A stretch of 64,000 nt of DNA, from contig OZ035962.1 of the NCBI GenBank assembly GCA_964034945.1, positions 27,587,530 through 27,651,529 on the forward strand. The letters run 5' to 3'. This stretch comes from Chrysopilus asiliformis (lineage: Eukaryota; Arthropoda; Insecta; Diptera; Rhagionidae). Both the position numbers and the translations under genes were made by a program. Below, piece by piece: positions 13,501 through 20,854 of the stretch. How positions within the stretch are numbered: the stretch's first letter is position 1; each line of letters opens with the position of its first letter. The notes under the pieces are model-generated. The model did not search any database. It saw nothing but the letters and a program-made list of their open reading frames with translations, and had not been told where the DNA came from.

Positions 13501-16500
13501 ATGTATATTTATCCAAATGCTTGAGGTACGAGAATTGAATTTCCATGAAATTTTCTCGATGACAAATTTACACAGGAATTATGCAAACTTTCCTTTGGCA
13601 AAAAAAAAAAAAGAAAACTCCCTAAGGTTCTTCAGGATAAGAACGCGACTGAGGGGAATTAAAATATTCAATGGACTTGATGTGCGTTCGGGGGTAATTT
13701 CTTTTTTTCGCTCGTTTTATTTCATCCAATGACGGTCCATTATTCTTTATTTAAAATTTGAAAACAAAAAGATCACGATAAGGGGGTGGGTTGATCGGGC
13801 AAAAAAGAATTAAATACGAATTGGGGAAGATGAAAATATCTACTAGGAATCAGAAATTGGAAAGTGAGGAGGAATACTTGATTCTAAAAGATAGACAGTT
13901 GTTACGCTCTTACCTTTTTTGCATTTTTTCTGGATGGTTCGGGTTGGTACGCACGCCTCCTCGCCCTTCTTCAGTGTCAACGTTCGGGATCTGGTGTTTG
14001 TTTTCGGATCACATTCTGTCCATGGGCTCTTCACGTATCTGCACGACGATGCTGTCATTTTGGGGAAAGAAAATTATTTCGTTAAATAAAGGATTTTAAT
14101 TAAAAATCAAGGGATCACGTTCGCACTATTGGCCTATGAACTGTTTGTCTATACAATAAATACGAAAAAAATGTGTGAGTGGGTGAGTAATAGAGGGTGT
14201 TAATGATTATGAGTATCTAGGAATTTGTTCTGTGTTATTTTTGTTAGTACAAAAACTGTTGATACAATGGATATCTGTGTCAACAAAAATTATTAACGAA
14301 AATACGAGTAAATTCAACTGGACCTGTCAACTACTCCATTTATCTGCGAATATAAATGGTATGAGAATGAGTATCTGAGATAGAGATTGTCATTGTGGGT
14401 AATTTTTCTACAATTACCCATTCAACTGTCATCTGCGTATTTACCCAAGTTCGTGTGAATTGAAGTGAAATGAAGTGTGATGTAACAGTATATGTTTGTA
14501 CCTAACCAAACTATTGTTCCGATTGTTAATGGGAAACCATTAATAATAAATTGCAAGTCATTTTGATAACAAAATATAATATTTGTATTTCAGATGAACG
14601 ATAAATTTTGTTTGATCATTTAGCTATTTTAATTTTAATTAATTTTCCCATGGGTGCCATTTGTTACTGCTTTCAACTACGATAGTCATGATAAACTGTA
14701 AGGTCGGGCGATTGCAGCGGTATTGGTTATCAGGGTCCTTGATGGTTTTTCACCGTCCCCCTGGGCCCTGGGGGTTAAAGTTTTACTCATGGGGATGCTT
14801 TTAATCGGTTATTAAATTTAATGATGCCGTAACTTTTTCCAATCGTCGAATTACACTTTCTCTGTCTCTCCAATTACAATTTCTTTTGTGTTGATGTTAA
14901 ATCAGATTAAAATAATATTGATATTAATTTTTCCATAGAATCTTTTGTAATGGCTTTGTATTTCATATTAAATTTAATAATTACAATATAGTCGGCTATT
15001 AAAACCTTGATTTTTAATTCGTATTACTACATATTTTCGTACTTTCACAGGACTTACATTTTTCTCAAATATTGCAAACCGGTTATAGTAAAATTTTACG
15101 TTTTTTTAGTTAGTTAAACAGGAAAGGAAATGTTCCTCTCTTCTTGATTTCCGCTTTGCTATTTGCAACACTGCTAAAAGAAATTTTATTCGATTTCCAA
15201 TTAGTTCAGTTCCAATGGTGAAATGACGGCATTAAATGTCAGAAAACAACCTTAAAAAGTGTGACTAAAGGAAAGGAAGGGTAGAGAAAATCCCCTCCCA
15301 CCATACCCCTTCCCCTGCTATCTTCGGAACTGCTGATGGAATTTTGATCCGGTTTCCACTTTTGATAGAACAACCTCTATATAAAAAATTCCTGACTGAA
15401 AGAACCATGCAGGATTTGGCGTTTTTTATGCCCCCGGGCTAACTTTTGAACCAGTTGGGGTTTCACTTTCGTATTACCCCCATTGGAAAGGTAATTTGCT
15501 CTAGTTTCATGGATATAATCTCTTTTTTGGCGGGGAACTGCAGGGGGATGGTCAGCTGCCATCTTAGGCGCACTGCTTTTTTCATGCATTTTTCGACGAT
15601 TTTTATGCCCCCGTGCTAACGTTTGAACCAGTTGGGGTTTTACTTTCGTATTACCCCATTGGAAAGGTAATTTGCTCTAGTTTCATGGATATAATCTCTT
15701 TTTTGGCGGGGAACTGCAGGGGGATGGTCAGCTGCCATCTTAGGCGCACTGCTTTTTTCATGCATGTTTCGACGATTTTTATGCCCTCGGGCTAACGTTT
15801 GAACCAGTTGGGGTTTCACTTTCGTATTACCCCCATTGGAAAGGTAATTTGCTCTAGTTTCATGGATATAATCTCTTTTTTGGCGGGGAACTGCAGGGGG
15901 ATGGTCAGCTGCCATCTTAGGCGCACTGCTTTTTTCATGCATGTTTCGACGATTTTTATGCCCTCGGGCTAACGTTTGAACCAGTTGGGGTTTCACTTTC
16001 GTATTACCCCCATTGGAAAGGTAATTTGCTCTAGTTTCATGGATATAATATCTTTTTTGGCGGGGAACTGCAGGGGGATGGTCAGCTGCCATCTTAGGCG
16101 CACTGTTTTTTTCATGCATTTTTCGACGATTTTTATGCCCCCGGGCTAACTTTTGAACCAGTTGGGGTTTCACTTTCGTATTACCCCCATTGGAAAGGTA
16201 ATTTGCTCTAGTTTCATGGACATAAGCTGTTTTTTGGCGGGGAACTGCAGGGGGATGGTTTGGTTAAAAACGTTTAATTTACAAACCAAGGTTATTATAG
16301 AATGATTCCAAGTGGGCAGCGGGTTGTCTTATTAAAGGCTGATGTCTCGCCCAACCGAGATACCATGCTAATGTCATTATATGACTGCAACAACCAATTG
16401 TGCGAATTCCAGATTTACAAGTGCAACTGTAGCCTACGATTTTATTGAGACCTTGAGAACGGGAAATCAAGATATATGCAGTTCGTTTAATTCTCCCGAC

Positions 16501-19489
16501 GAATCGTGATTTTAAGCGGGAAACAATTAAAAATGGATTAACACATGGGGGTAATACGAAAGTAAAATCCCAACTGGTTCAAACGTTAGCCCGGGGGCAT
16601 AAAAATCATCGAAAAATGCATGAAAAAAGCAGTGCGCCTAAGATGGCTGCTGACCATCCCCCTGCAGTTCCCTGCCAAAAAAGAGATTATATCCATGAAA
16701 CTAGAGCAAATTACCTTTCCAATGGGGGTAATCCGAAAGTGAAACCCCAACTGGTTCAAACGTTAGCCCGGGGGCATAAAAATCGTCGAAAAATGCATGA
16801 AAAAAGCATTGCGCCTAAGATGGCAGCTGACCATCCCCCTGCAGTTCCCCGCCAAAAAACAGCTTATGTCCATGAAACTAGAGCAAATTACCTTTCCAAT
16901 GGGGGTAATACGAAAGTAAAACCCCAACTGGTTCAAACGTTAGCCCGGGGGCATAAAAATCGTCGAAAAATGCATGAAAAAAGCAGTGCGCCTAAGATGG
17001 CACCTGACCATCCCCCTGCAGTTCCCCGCCAAAAAACAGCTTATGTCCATGAAACTAGAGCAAATTACCTTTCCAATGGGGGTAATACGAAAGTGAAACC
17101 CCAACTGGTTCAAACGTTAGTCCGGGGGCATAAAAATCGTCGAAAAATGCATGAAAAAAGCAGTGCGCCTAAGATGGCAGCTGACCATCCCCCTGCAGTT
17201 CCCCGCCAAAAAAGAGATTGTATCCATGAAACTAGAGCAAATTACCTTTCCAATGGGGGTAATATGAAAGTGAAACCCAAAAGTCAGTAAAGGGGCACTT
17301 TCGTGCATCGTTCTTTAGACCTCCTTCTCCTTGTATTAGCTTTCTTCTAGCTTTGGCACAAAAAATATAGAATAGATTTTCGAACAAAAAATGTAACGTT
17401 GCTTTTCACCTTCTCTGTCGCCTTCGCCACACATTTTCAGAATTTCTTATATGGAATTTAATACCGCCGTCAAAACTTCACATTGAAGCAAGTAAAATTC
17501 GATTTTTTTTTAATCTTGCATGCGTTATCAAAGTCGATTTGACAAAACCAAATTTTCGACTTTGTTTGAACAATGATCGAAACTTTGAAATTCAATCAAG
17601 GATTTTATTTTTGTTTTCGGCAAATACCCCGCAACCATTTAAATGTTGGTGCGCATCCAAACTTTACCAAGGACTCCGACCCCAGCAGCAATAAAGTTTA
17701 TTTGGTAACGAAATCTTGTGTGGCTGGATGAAAAATGAAATATGAAACGTTTAAAACATAAAAGTAAAAATATTAAATAATAACCGAAAAAAAGAACAAT
17801 AAAGGGAAGAAAATTTATGGAAAATACGAATATATGAATAGAAGGGAATTTTCTTTGCTGCGTTCTGTTAGATCGAAGAGAATATATTAGGGGGATACCC
17901 TTGAATCATAGAAGTAAATTTTGTTTTTGTTTTTCATATTATTTCATAATTTTCTTATTCCTTTATGCGTGTTATTTTTCAACGAAGGTTTTTGGCTTTC
18001 TTTCTGTACCGATATACATATATTTTTTCGCTTTCGTATTTATGCAAAGGATGAAAAATGCGCTTGTTGAGAAGGCATATGCCGATGTTTTATTAATCGC
18101 TAATCTGGAATGCCCGTGGGATAAGCTCATTTCCAACAAACAAACAAAAACATGAACGGACTTTAATTTAGCTAAGTTCGGGCAATGTTTGATGTTGCGG
18201 CACGGAGTCAAGTTGAACCGTGGTAGCTCTTTAAAACTCCTGGTGGCGGGATAGTAGATTTTATTTTGGTCCAAAGTTAACCACCCTCTGTGGAATAATT
18301 TACTGAAGACAACTGCTCTGTTGCCACATTGTTTTGTTTTGTTAAACTTTTCCCCGTATCCGATGCTGGATCAAGTTAAGTCGTTTGATATTCTCACCGG
18401 TGTTTTATACTCTGTGCGAGTACACCTTTGCGAAGCTAATGCGAATCATGGCCCCGTTGGACGCCGCGCATTAACCTTCGTAATATTTTTGATGAATTCT
18501 CTGGTGGGACTCCGAGATTTCAGAATATCCGAAAACTCTGCTGATATGGTTGGATTACACGGCGAAAAGTGAGATTACACAGAAAATTTATCTTACAGCA
18601 TTCTGTGGACGGTGAAAGGACCGTCGATGGCAGCAGCAGCATTTATTTATATGTTTACATGTGTTTCATTTAACCCTTTAGTCTCACCCCTTATCCCGTG
18701 GCGCGGTAACATCGTAAGGTACGAGTATTTTTAAAATTCCTAATTTGATAATGCGCCAACCAAAATTTTCAGTACACATAATTTGCCATTCATCCTTTAA
18801 AATATCTGTTAGTAAACACATTACGAAATATGCAAAATACACAAAGTTTTGTTAGTATGCAAAATTTTATCTACGTTTTAGTCTCATCCCGATAAGCGCC
18901 AGCACCATTTTATCCAACGAGGGACTACACGTGAAGCGTCCTTAACCCTCGTATCCTTGACACGTCGCCAATACTTACACGTGTGTTCACCTTTAGCCTT
19001 TAGGTTCTTTTTGTTACTTGTGTGCTTGTGGTGCTCCAAGGTGGAACCCTGCTGCTGTTGCTGCTTTTGCTGTTTCTGCTTCTTTGGGGATGATTTATGC
19101 TGCTGCTGCTGACGCTGTCGATGCGGATGGGTTTGGGATTGGGACTGGATTTGTTTATGTTTTTCTGTTATCCCTCCCGCGGATGTCTCTGGTGTTGTGG
19201 TGATTGTGTGGGCTTTTGAATTTTCAACAGAATTTTTTAGTTTTTTATTTTTGCCACGCTTACCGGGCCCAGTGCCTCCGTTAGCGCTGTTCTTGGTGCC
19301 ACGTTCGTTCCGGATCAATACTTCGCGATCGTCCTCCTGCCAAATTTCACCACCACCTGCCGTCGCCTGTGTCTGTGCGGCTAGCGGAAGAGCCTGTGGT
19401 GGTTCCTGTACTTCTGTTGTTCCTAGTGTCTTCTGCGGCAGTAGCGACAGCGATGAAACCGCCAAAATTGATATTATTAGAAGATTCAT
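1561..19489 (-). CDS. miple: Miple-like pleiotrophin/midkine heparin-binding growth factor (four coding exons)
   Basis: Coding parts are 19489-18979, 14051-13914, 7769-7593 and 1583-1561. All three introns are GT-AG and phase 1, and the pieces add to 849 bases: 282 residues plus stop. Seen: signal peptide (residues 1 to about 20), a cysteine-free leader rich in Lys, Gln, Ser and His to residue 170, then two modules with cysteines at 174/184/204/214 and 218/228/247/257, each opening with Cys-Arg-Tyr and a Trp before the second Cys, then a Lys-rich tail. Family knowledge: pleiotrophin/midkine proteins (Miple in flies) are secreted, bind heparan sulfate and signal through receptor tyrosine kinases or proteoglycans. 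The paired modules, cysteine spacing and basic tail fit this family well. Which Miple paralogue it is cannot be settled here. The introns are about 4.9, 6.1 and 6.0 kb and full of transposons, and one contains another gene. Confidence 0.88.
3970..4197. mobile_element. Foldback MITE starting GGGCACCAATCAT
   Basis: Inverted arms of about 85 bases (3970-4055 and 4112-4197) with few mismatches surround a short centre. The ends read GGGCACCAATCAT and ATGATTGGTGCCC. One arm occurs again at 55937-56017, so it is a repeated family. Confidence 0.75.
4564..4709. mobile_element. Small palindromic MITE-like element
   Basis: The outer 25 bases are imperfect inverted repeats (GACCTGACCTATACGGTCAA against GACCTGCCTTACACGGTCAA), with the repeated motif CAAAATATTGAA inside. 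No coding content. Confidence 0.5.
4764..5369 (+). mobile_element. Mini-me/HINE-like GTCY element, copy A
   Basis: Begins TATACCCGTATGGTGAAACC. A (GTCC/GTCT)n tract spans about 4896-4981, followed by a conserved core (GCGCGGATTGCGGGCGC, then ACTTGAAATTTTGCGCAG). Near the 3' end an inverted copy of the opening motif (TCACCATACGGGT) is followed by a hairpin (ATTGCCAGATTGGCAAT). This layout of subterminal inverted repeats, central microsatellite and 3' hairpin is that of nonautonomous Helentron/HINE (DINE-1-like) elements; the GTCY core is as described for dipteran mini-me elements. Confidence 0.75.
6020..6025 (-). terminator. AATAAA directly after the candidate alternative exon
   Basis: The hexamer begins nine bases after the TAG of the 6165-6035 reading frame. 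A poly(A) signal at that place supports the reading of this segment as a terminal exon. Confidence 0.4.
6035..6165 (-). CDS. Candidate alternative terminal exon with a membrane segment (miple intron 3)
   Basis: On the minus strand an acceptor (pyrimidine-rich, ending CCAG at 6169-6166) is followed by 131 bases encoding 42 residues and TAG at 6037-6035. The phase (two bases completing a codon) matches the miple third-exon donor, so splicing 7593 to 6165 would keep frame. The peptide has about 19 hydrophobic residues (FALVLIFALVNSVIIIVSV) and then a charged tail with Asp-Asn-Asp-Lys-Glu and Ala/Glu repeats. AATAAA follows nine bases after the stop. The stretch is GC-richer than its surroundings. 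It may be an alternative miple 3' end giving a membrane-anchored form, or the last exon of another minus-strand gene. I do not recognise the peptide. Confidence 0.4.
7201..7310 (+). mobile_element. Fragment of a second microsatellite-element family (ACTTTC...CCCGATCACTC)
   Basis: Starts TTTTTACTTTCG and shares the blocks GACCTCTTAATTTTG and TGCCCGATCACTC with the element at 47644-48542. The microsatellite part is absent. Confidence 0.5.
7593..7769 (-). CDS. miple: miple third coding exon: second pleiotrophin/midkine module and Lys-rich tail
   Basis: The acceptor AG is at 7771-7770 and the donor GTAAGT at 7592-7587. It is 177 bases, phase 1 at both ends. It encodes residues 217-275: Cys218-Arg-Tyr-Glu, Trp225, Cys228, Cys247, Cys257, then a highly charged tail rich in Lys, Asp and Asn. 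Cysteine spacing is 10/19/10, one shorter than the first module in the middle loop. The donor here can join in frame either to 1583 or to the membrane-segment exon at 6165. Confidence 0.88.
8281..8600. repeat. Palindromic (foldback) element 1 with duplicated loop
   Basis: Inverted arms of about 130 bases (8281-8420 and 8470-8600), including the exact block TGTGATACACAGCGTCCAG and its complement. The loop holds two direct copies (8404 and 8445) of about 32 bases. The arms contain TTTTTTTCTTTTTAGTGC, shared with the palindrome at 31741-32214. Confidence 0.8.
8634..9260 (+). repeat. Tandem repeat, about 122 bp, five copies
   Basis: Units are anchored by GATTCGGATTCAGCGACC-type sequence, with starts near 8781, 8903, 9023 and 9146, and one diverged first unit near 8653. 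Each carries GGATAATCACGTTATCC, itself a short palindrome. Spacing is 120-123 bases. A related diverged unit occurs at about 35228-35420. Confidence 0.85.
9374..9411 (+). repeat. (CAGACAAA)n short tandem tract
   Basis: About five copies of an 8-base CAGACAAA unit just upstream of the conserved Helitron 3' portion. Confidence 0.85.
9908..10084. mobile_element. PIF/Harbinger-type MITE with TAA target duplication
   Basis: 177 bases with about 45-base terminal inverted repeats beginning CTGGAGTGGTATTCCG, flanked by TAA on both sides (9905-9907 and 10085-10087). A three-base TWA duplication is typical of PIF/Harbinger. No coding content. Confidence 0.75.
10607..11216 (+). CDS. Small secreted DUF1091-like protein, nested antisense in miple intron 2
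   Basis: Two exons: 10607-10663 and 10734-11216, joined by a 70-base GT-AG intron in phase 0; 179 residues. The first exon is a near-pure signal peptide (MKITLFAIVFQFCSIILLQ). The mature part has cysteines at about 40, 52, 54, 88 and 115, with Asn-Ile-Thr-Lys-Ser-Tyr-Cys around 82-88, a Ser-Lys-Thr-Asn segment and Lys-Cys-Pro at 114-116, then two beta-like strands with aromatic residues. This layout (signal, length near 180, Cys followed by an Asn-x-x-x-Cys-Pro block, Tyr-rich end) matches the insect DUF1091 family as I know it; members are secreted, fast-evolving and of unknown or chemosensory/reproductive role. The donor (GTACAC) is weak but the acceptor TTTATTTCAG is good. AATAAA at 11303 could end the transcript. 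It has its own signal peptide and runs opposite to miple. Confidence 0.72.
11215..11268. repeat. Perfect 22-bp hairpin at the stop codon of the nested gene
   Basis: Arms 11215-11236 and 11247-11268 are exact reverse complements with a 10-base loop. The left arm begins inside the TGA stop codon (11214-11216), so the mRNA would carry a long stem at the start of its 3' untranslated region. Confidence 0.85.
12419..12865 (+). mobile_element. PIF/Harbinger-type deleted element with TTA target duplication
   Basis: Ends are CACCGCGTCTTGATT and its near complement AATCAAGACGCTGTG, flanked by TTA (12416-12418, 12866-12868). It keeps a 34-codon ORF (12522-12626, Met-Ala-Met-Lys-Arg-Lys start, rich in Ala, Glu, Lys and Arg), which may be the amino-terminal remnant of a protein of the parent element. 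The rest is deleted. Confidence 0.7.
12522..12626 (+). pseudogene. 34-codon remnant ORF inside the Harbinger-type element
   Basis: Short open frame (MAMKRKHLVAALAINAIREI followed by an acidic/basic stretch) ending in TAA. Its place between Harbinger-type ends suggests a truncated element protein. I cannot match it to a specific domain. Confidence 0.35.
12890..13170 (+). repeat. Old, diverged relic of the mini-me/HINE core
   Basis: Blocks in the same order as the core of copies A-D can be followed: ATTGAGCTAGAAATTT, TCTCGTAAAACTCGAAACTAAGTTC, CCCGAAAACGGTG, then ATGTTCCATCAG and ATTCAATC. The GTCY tract is lost. Confidence 0.4.
13914..14051 (-). CDS. miple: miple second coding exon: first pleiotrophin/midkine module
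   Basis: The acceptor AG is at 14053-14052 and the donor GT at 13913-13912 (GTAAGAG). The exon is 138 bases, phase 1 at both ends, residues 171-216 plus one base. It encodes Cys174-Arg-Tyr, Trp181, Cys184, Cys204 and Cys214, with the pattern Cys-x9-Cys-x19-Cys-x9-Cys and a Leu-Lys-Lys-Gly before the third Cys. This resembles the carboxy-terminal type of pleiotrophin/midkine domain, which carries the main heparin-binding face. A symmetric phase-1 exon holding one module suggests the two modules arose by exon duplication. Confidence 0.88.
15400..16257 (+). repeat. Left arm of Foldback-like structure: 177-bp tandem repeats
   Basis: About five units, anchored by AACCAGTTGGGG at 15449, 15626, 15802, 15979 and 16156 (spacing 177, 176, 177, 177). 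Each contains GGCGGGGAACTGCAGGGGGA and GCTGCCATCTTAGGCGCACT. The same units occur in reverse at 16546-17280, so the two arrays are inverted arms. Confidence 0.92.
16279..16470 (-). pseudogene. SWIM zinc-finger fragment of a transposase-like protein
   Basis: A 63-residue open frame lies exactly between the two inverted arrays. It contains Cys16-x-Cys18-x9-Cys28-x-His30, the SWIM zinc-finger pattern, in the context YSCTCKSG...GCCSH, followed by a hydrophobic Tyr-Leu-Gly-Trp-Ala-Arg-His segment. SWIM fingers of this kind are found in Mutator-like transposases, including those associated with Drosophila Foldback (NOF-type) elements (family knowledge; the link to NOF is inference). The catalytic part is missing, so this is a remnant. 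Confidence 0.6.
16546..17280 (-). repeat. Right arm of Foldback-like structure: 177-bp tandem repeats
   Basis: About four units inverted relative to the left arm. CAACTGGTT anchors lie at 16571, 16748, 16925 and 17102, exactly 177 apart. Because 177 is a multiple of three and one frame has no stop, a 224-codon frame (16616-17290, plus) runs through with a 59-residue repeat. The array ends near 17280. Confidence 0.92.
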
Positions 19490-19490
19490 T
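18979..19490 (-). CDS. miple: miple first coding exon: signal peptide and basic low-complexity leader
   Basis: The exon starts one base before the ATG (19489), directly after a pyrimidine-rich tract ending in CAG (19493-19491), so the real first exon or exons are noncoding and lie at higher coordinates. It ends with a strong donor, GTAAGTAT (18978-18971), leaving one base of a codon. It encodes residues 1-170: a hydrophobic start (MNLLIISILAVSSLSLL), a spacer, then a stretch rich in Lys, Gln, His and Ser with two poly-Gln runs near residues 125-150. The open frame runs 31 codons past the donor, but that part is intronic. The basic leader probably adds heparin-binding surface (inference). Confidence 0.88.
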
Positions 19491-19493
19491 CTG

Positions 19494-20034
19494 AAAATAG
19501 AGAGAGGAACAACATTAAAATAATTACAAACAAAACAAATATTTATACTAGATATATCTGTAGCGAATTTTCTAAAAAAACATTCTTCGCTTTCTTACTT
19601 AAAAGGCGGCATTGAATACGACACAAAAAAATCGCACAAGGCGAAGATCCGAAACTGCAAAAATTGGAATGGTGTATTTTATGGACTAGTGCGATTCTCA
19701 TACCATTATTAAAACCACATTTCTTTTCTTATCCAATCAATTTTAGCACACAAAAATGCGTTTTCTTAAACGATTTTAAAAAGCTTTCAACCTTTTATAT
19801 TCTCATTTCCACCTCCATTCGCTTGATATCAATCTTCTTTCAAATATGTTTCAGGTGATATTCTTGAATTTATGCGGTGAGCCTAATCCTATTTTATATG
19901 TGAGGTAAACACATGTTTATTACATCACTAAACGTCAAAATTTACATATAATAAAATTTATATGAAAACGTATTAAAATTATACTATATATTGCGAGCCA
20001 GCATTTACAATAAAACAGGTGTTAAATGGGGAAA
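19494..20034. other. Upstream side of the first miple coding exon
   Basis: Expected to be 5' intron because a splice acceptor directly precedes the ATG-containing exon. No 5' exon or promoter could be recognised. Confidence 0.4.
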
Positions 20035-20267
20035 AAATTATTGCTACAAAAAGTTACGAAGGTCTTGAGGTAGAGACTTGAATTTTTTTAGAATCCGTTT
20101 TTCATCGAAAAGTAAATGACATTCAAAAATAAGAAACATGAACCAGTCTTTCTCCCCTCCCTCATATTAATAGAATTTATTTTTGCAATTTTCTCGAAAA
20201 CGAATAATTTATCATATTACATAACTTCGCCATACATTGAAATCCAATTGGATTGTAAGATTTTTAT

Positions 20268-20854
20268 TATACCCGTATGGTGAAACCAAAGGGTATATTA
20301 ACTTTGCCTTACCGTTTGTAACGCCAAGATCCCGTCATCGCACAAAAAAATGAATTACACCAGTGTGTTTAGAATGATAAAAAAAGTTGAATTTAGCATG
20401 TCCGTCCGTCTGTCTGTCTGTCCGTCCGTCCGTCCGTCCGTCTGTCTGTCTGTCCGTCCGTCTGTCTGTGGCGCGGATTGCGGGCGCACGGATTAAGCTA
20501 CAGACTTGAAATTTGGCACAGGTCCGTTTTTCGTAAAATGCGAGGCTAAGTTCGTTAATGGGCAAAAATGGACCATTAGGGGGGGTACCCCCCATACGAA
20601 CGAAATCGTTTTTTGTGAATATCTCGAAAACGGTGCATCTTATCAAAAAAGCCCAAGAACAAAAGTTATTTAGGATATGATTCTACATAAAACTCCCATA
20701 CATCAAAATCCAATTGGAACAAGTTTTAAAAAAAATCTTATTGGAAGGTTTGACTTCAAAGTGGAATTTTGATACAACTGTTCGCCGTTCACTTAAATCA
20801 CCATACGGGTTTTCAATAATTGCCAGATTGGCAATTATAGCTTTTGTTATGTTT
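20268..20854 (+). mobile_element. Mini-me/HINE-like GTCY element, copy B
   Basis: Full-length copy with the same start, GTCY tract (20399-20469), core and 3' hairpin as copy A. Directly upstream, 20035-20260 holds an older, heavily diverged copy of the same core (TAGAGACTTGAA, ATCCGTTTTTC, TCTCGAAAACG in order). Confidence 0.75.

Larger units (their letters stand above)
7770..13913 (-). other. miple intron 2
   Basis: About 6.1 kb. From right to left it holds the Harbinger-type element at 12419, the nested DUF1091-like gene on the opposite strand, the MITE at 9908 and Helitron copy a with its internal repeats. 11270-12418 shows nothing I can name. Confidence 0.7.
14052..18978 (-). other. miple intron 1
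   Basis: About 4.9 kb, dominated by the Foldback-like structure (15400-17280). 14100-15400 and 17300-18970 hold no recognised feature; 18050-18570 is somewhat GC-richer, with open frames of 84 and 83 codons that I cannot connect to a gene. Confidence 0.7.

Noticed and set aside
16616..17290. 224-codon frame with 59-residue repeats as a repetitive protein gene
   Set aside because: It is the translated Foldback-like tandem array; its mirror image in the left arm is broken by a one-base-short unit, and there is no promoter, splice or domain evidence.
18979..19203. Plus-strand frames opposite the first miple exon
   Set aside because: Antisense shadows of the miple coding exon with Leu/Cys/Ala repeats derived from CAG codons.
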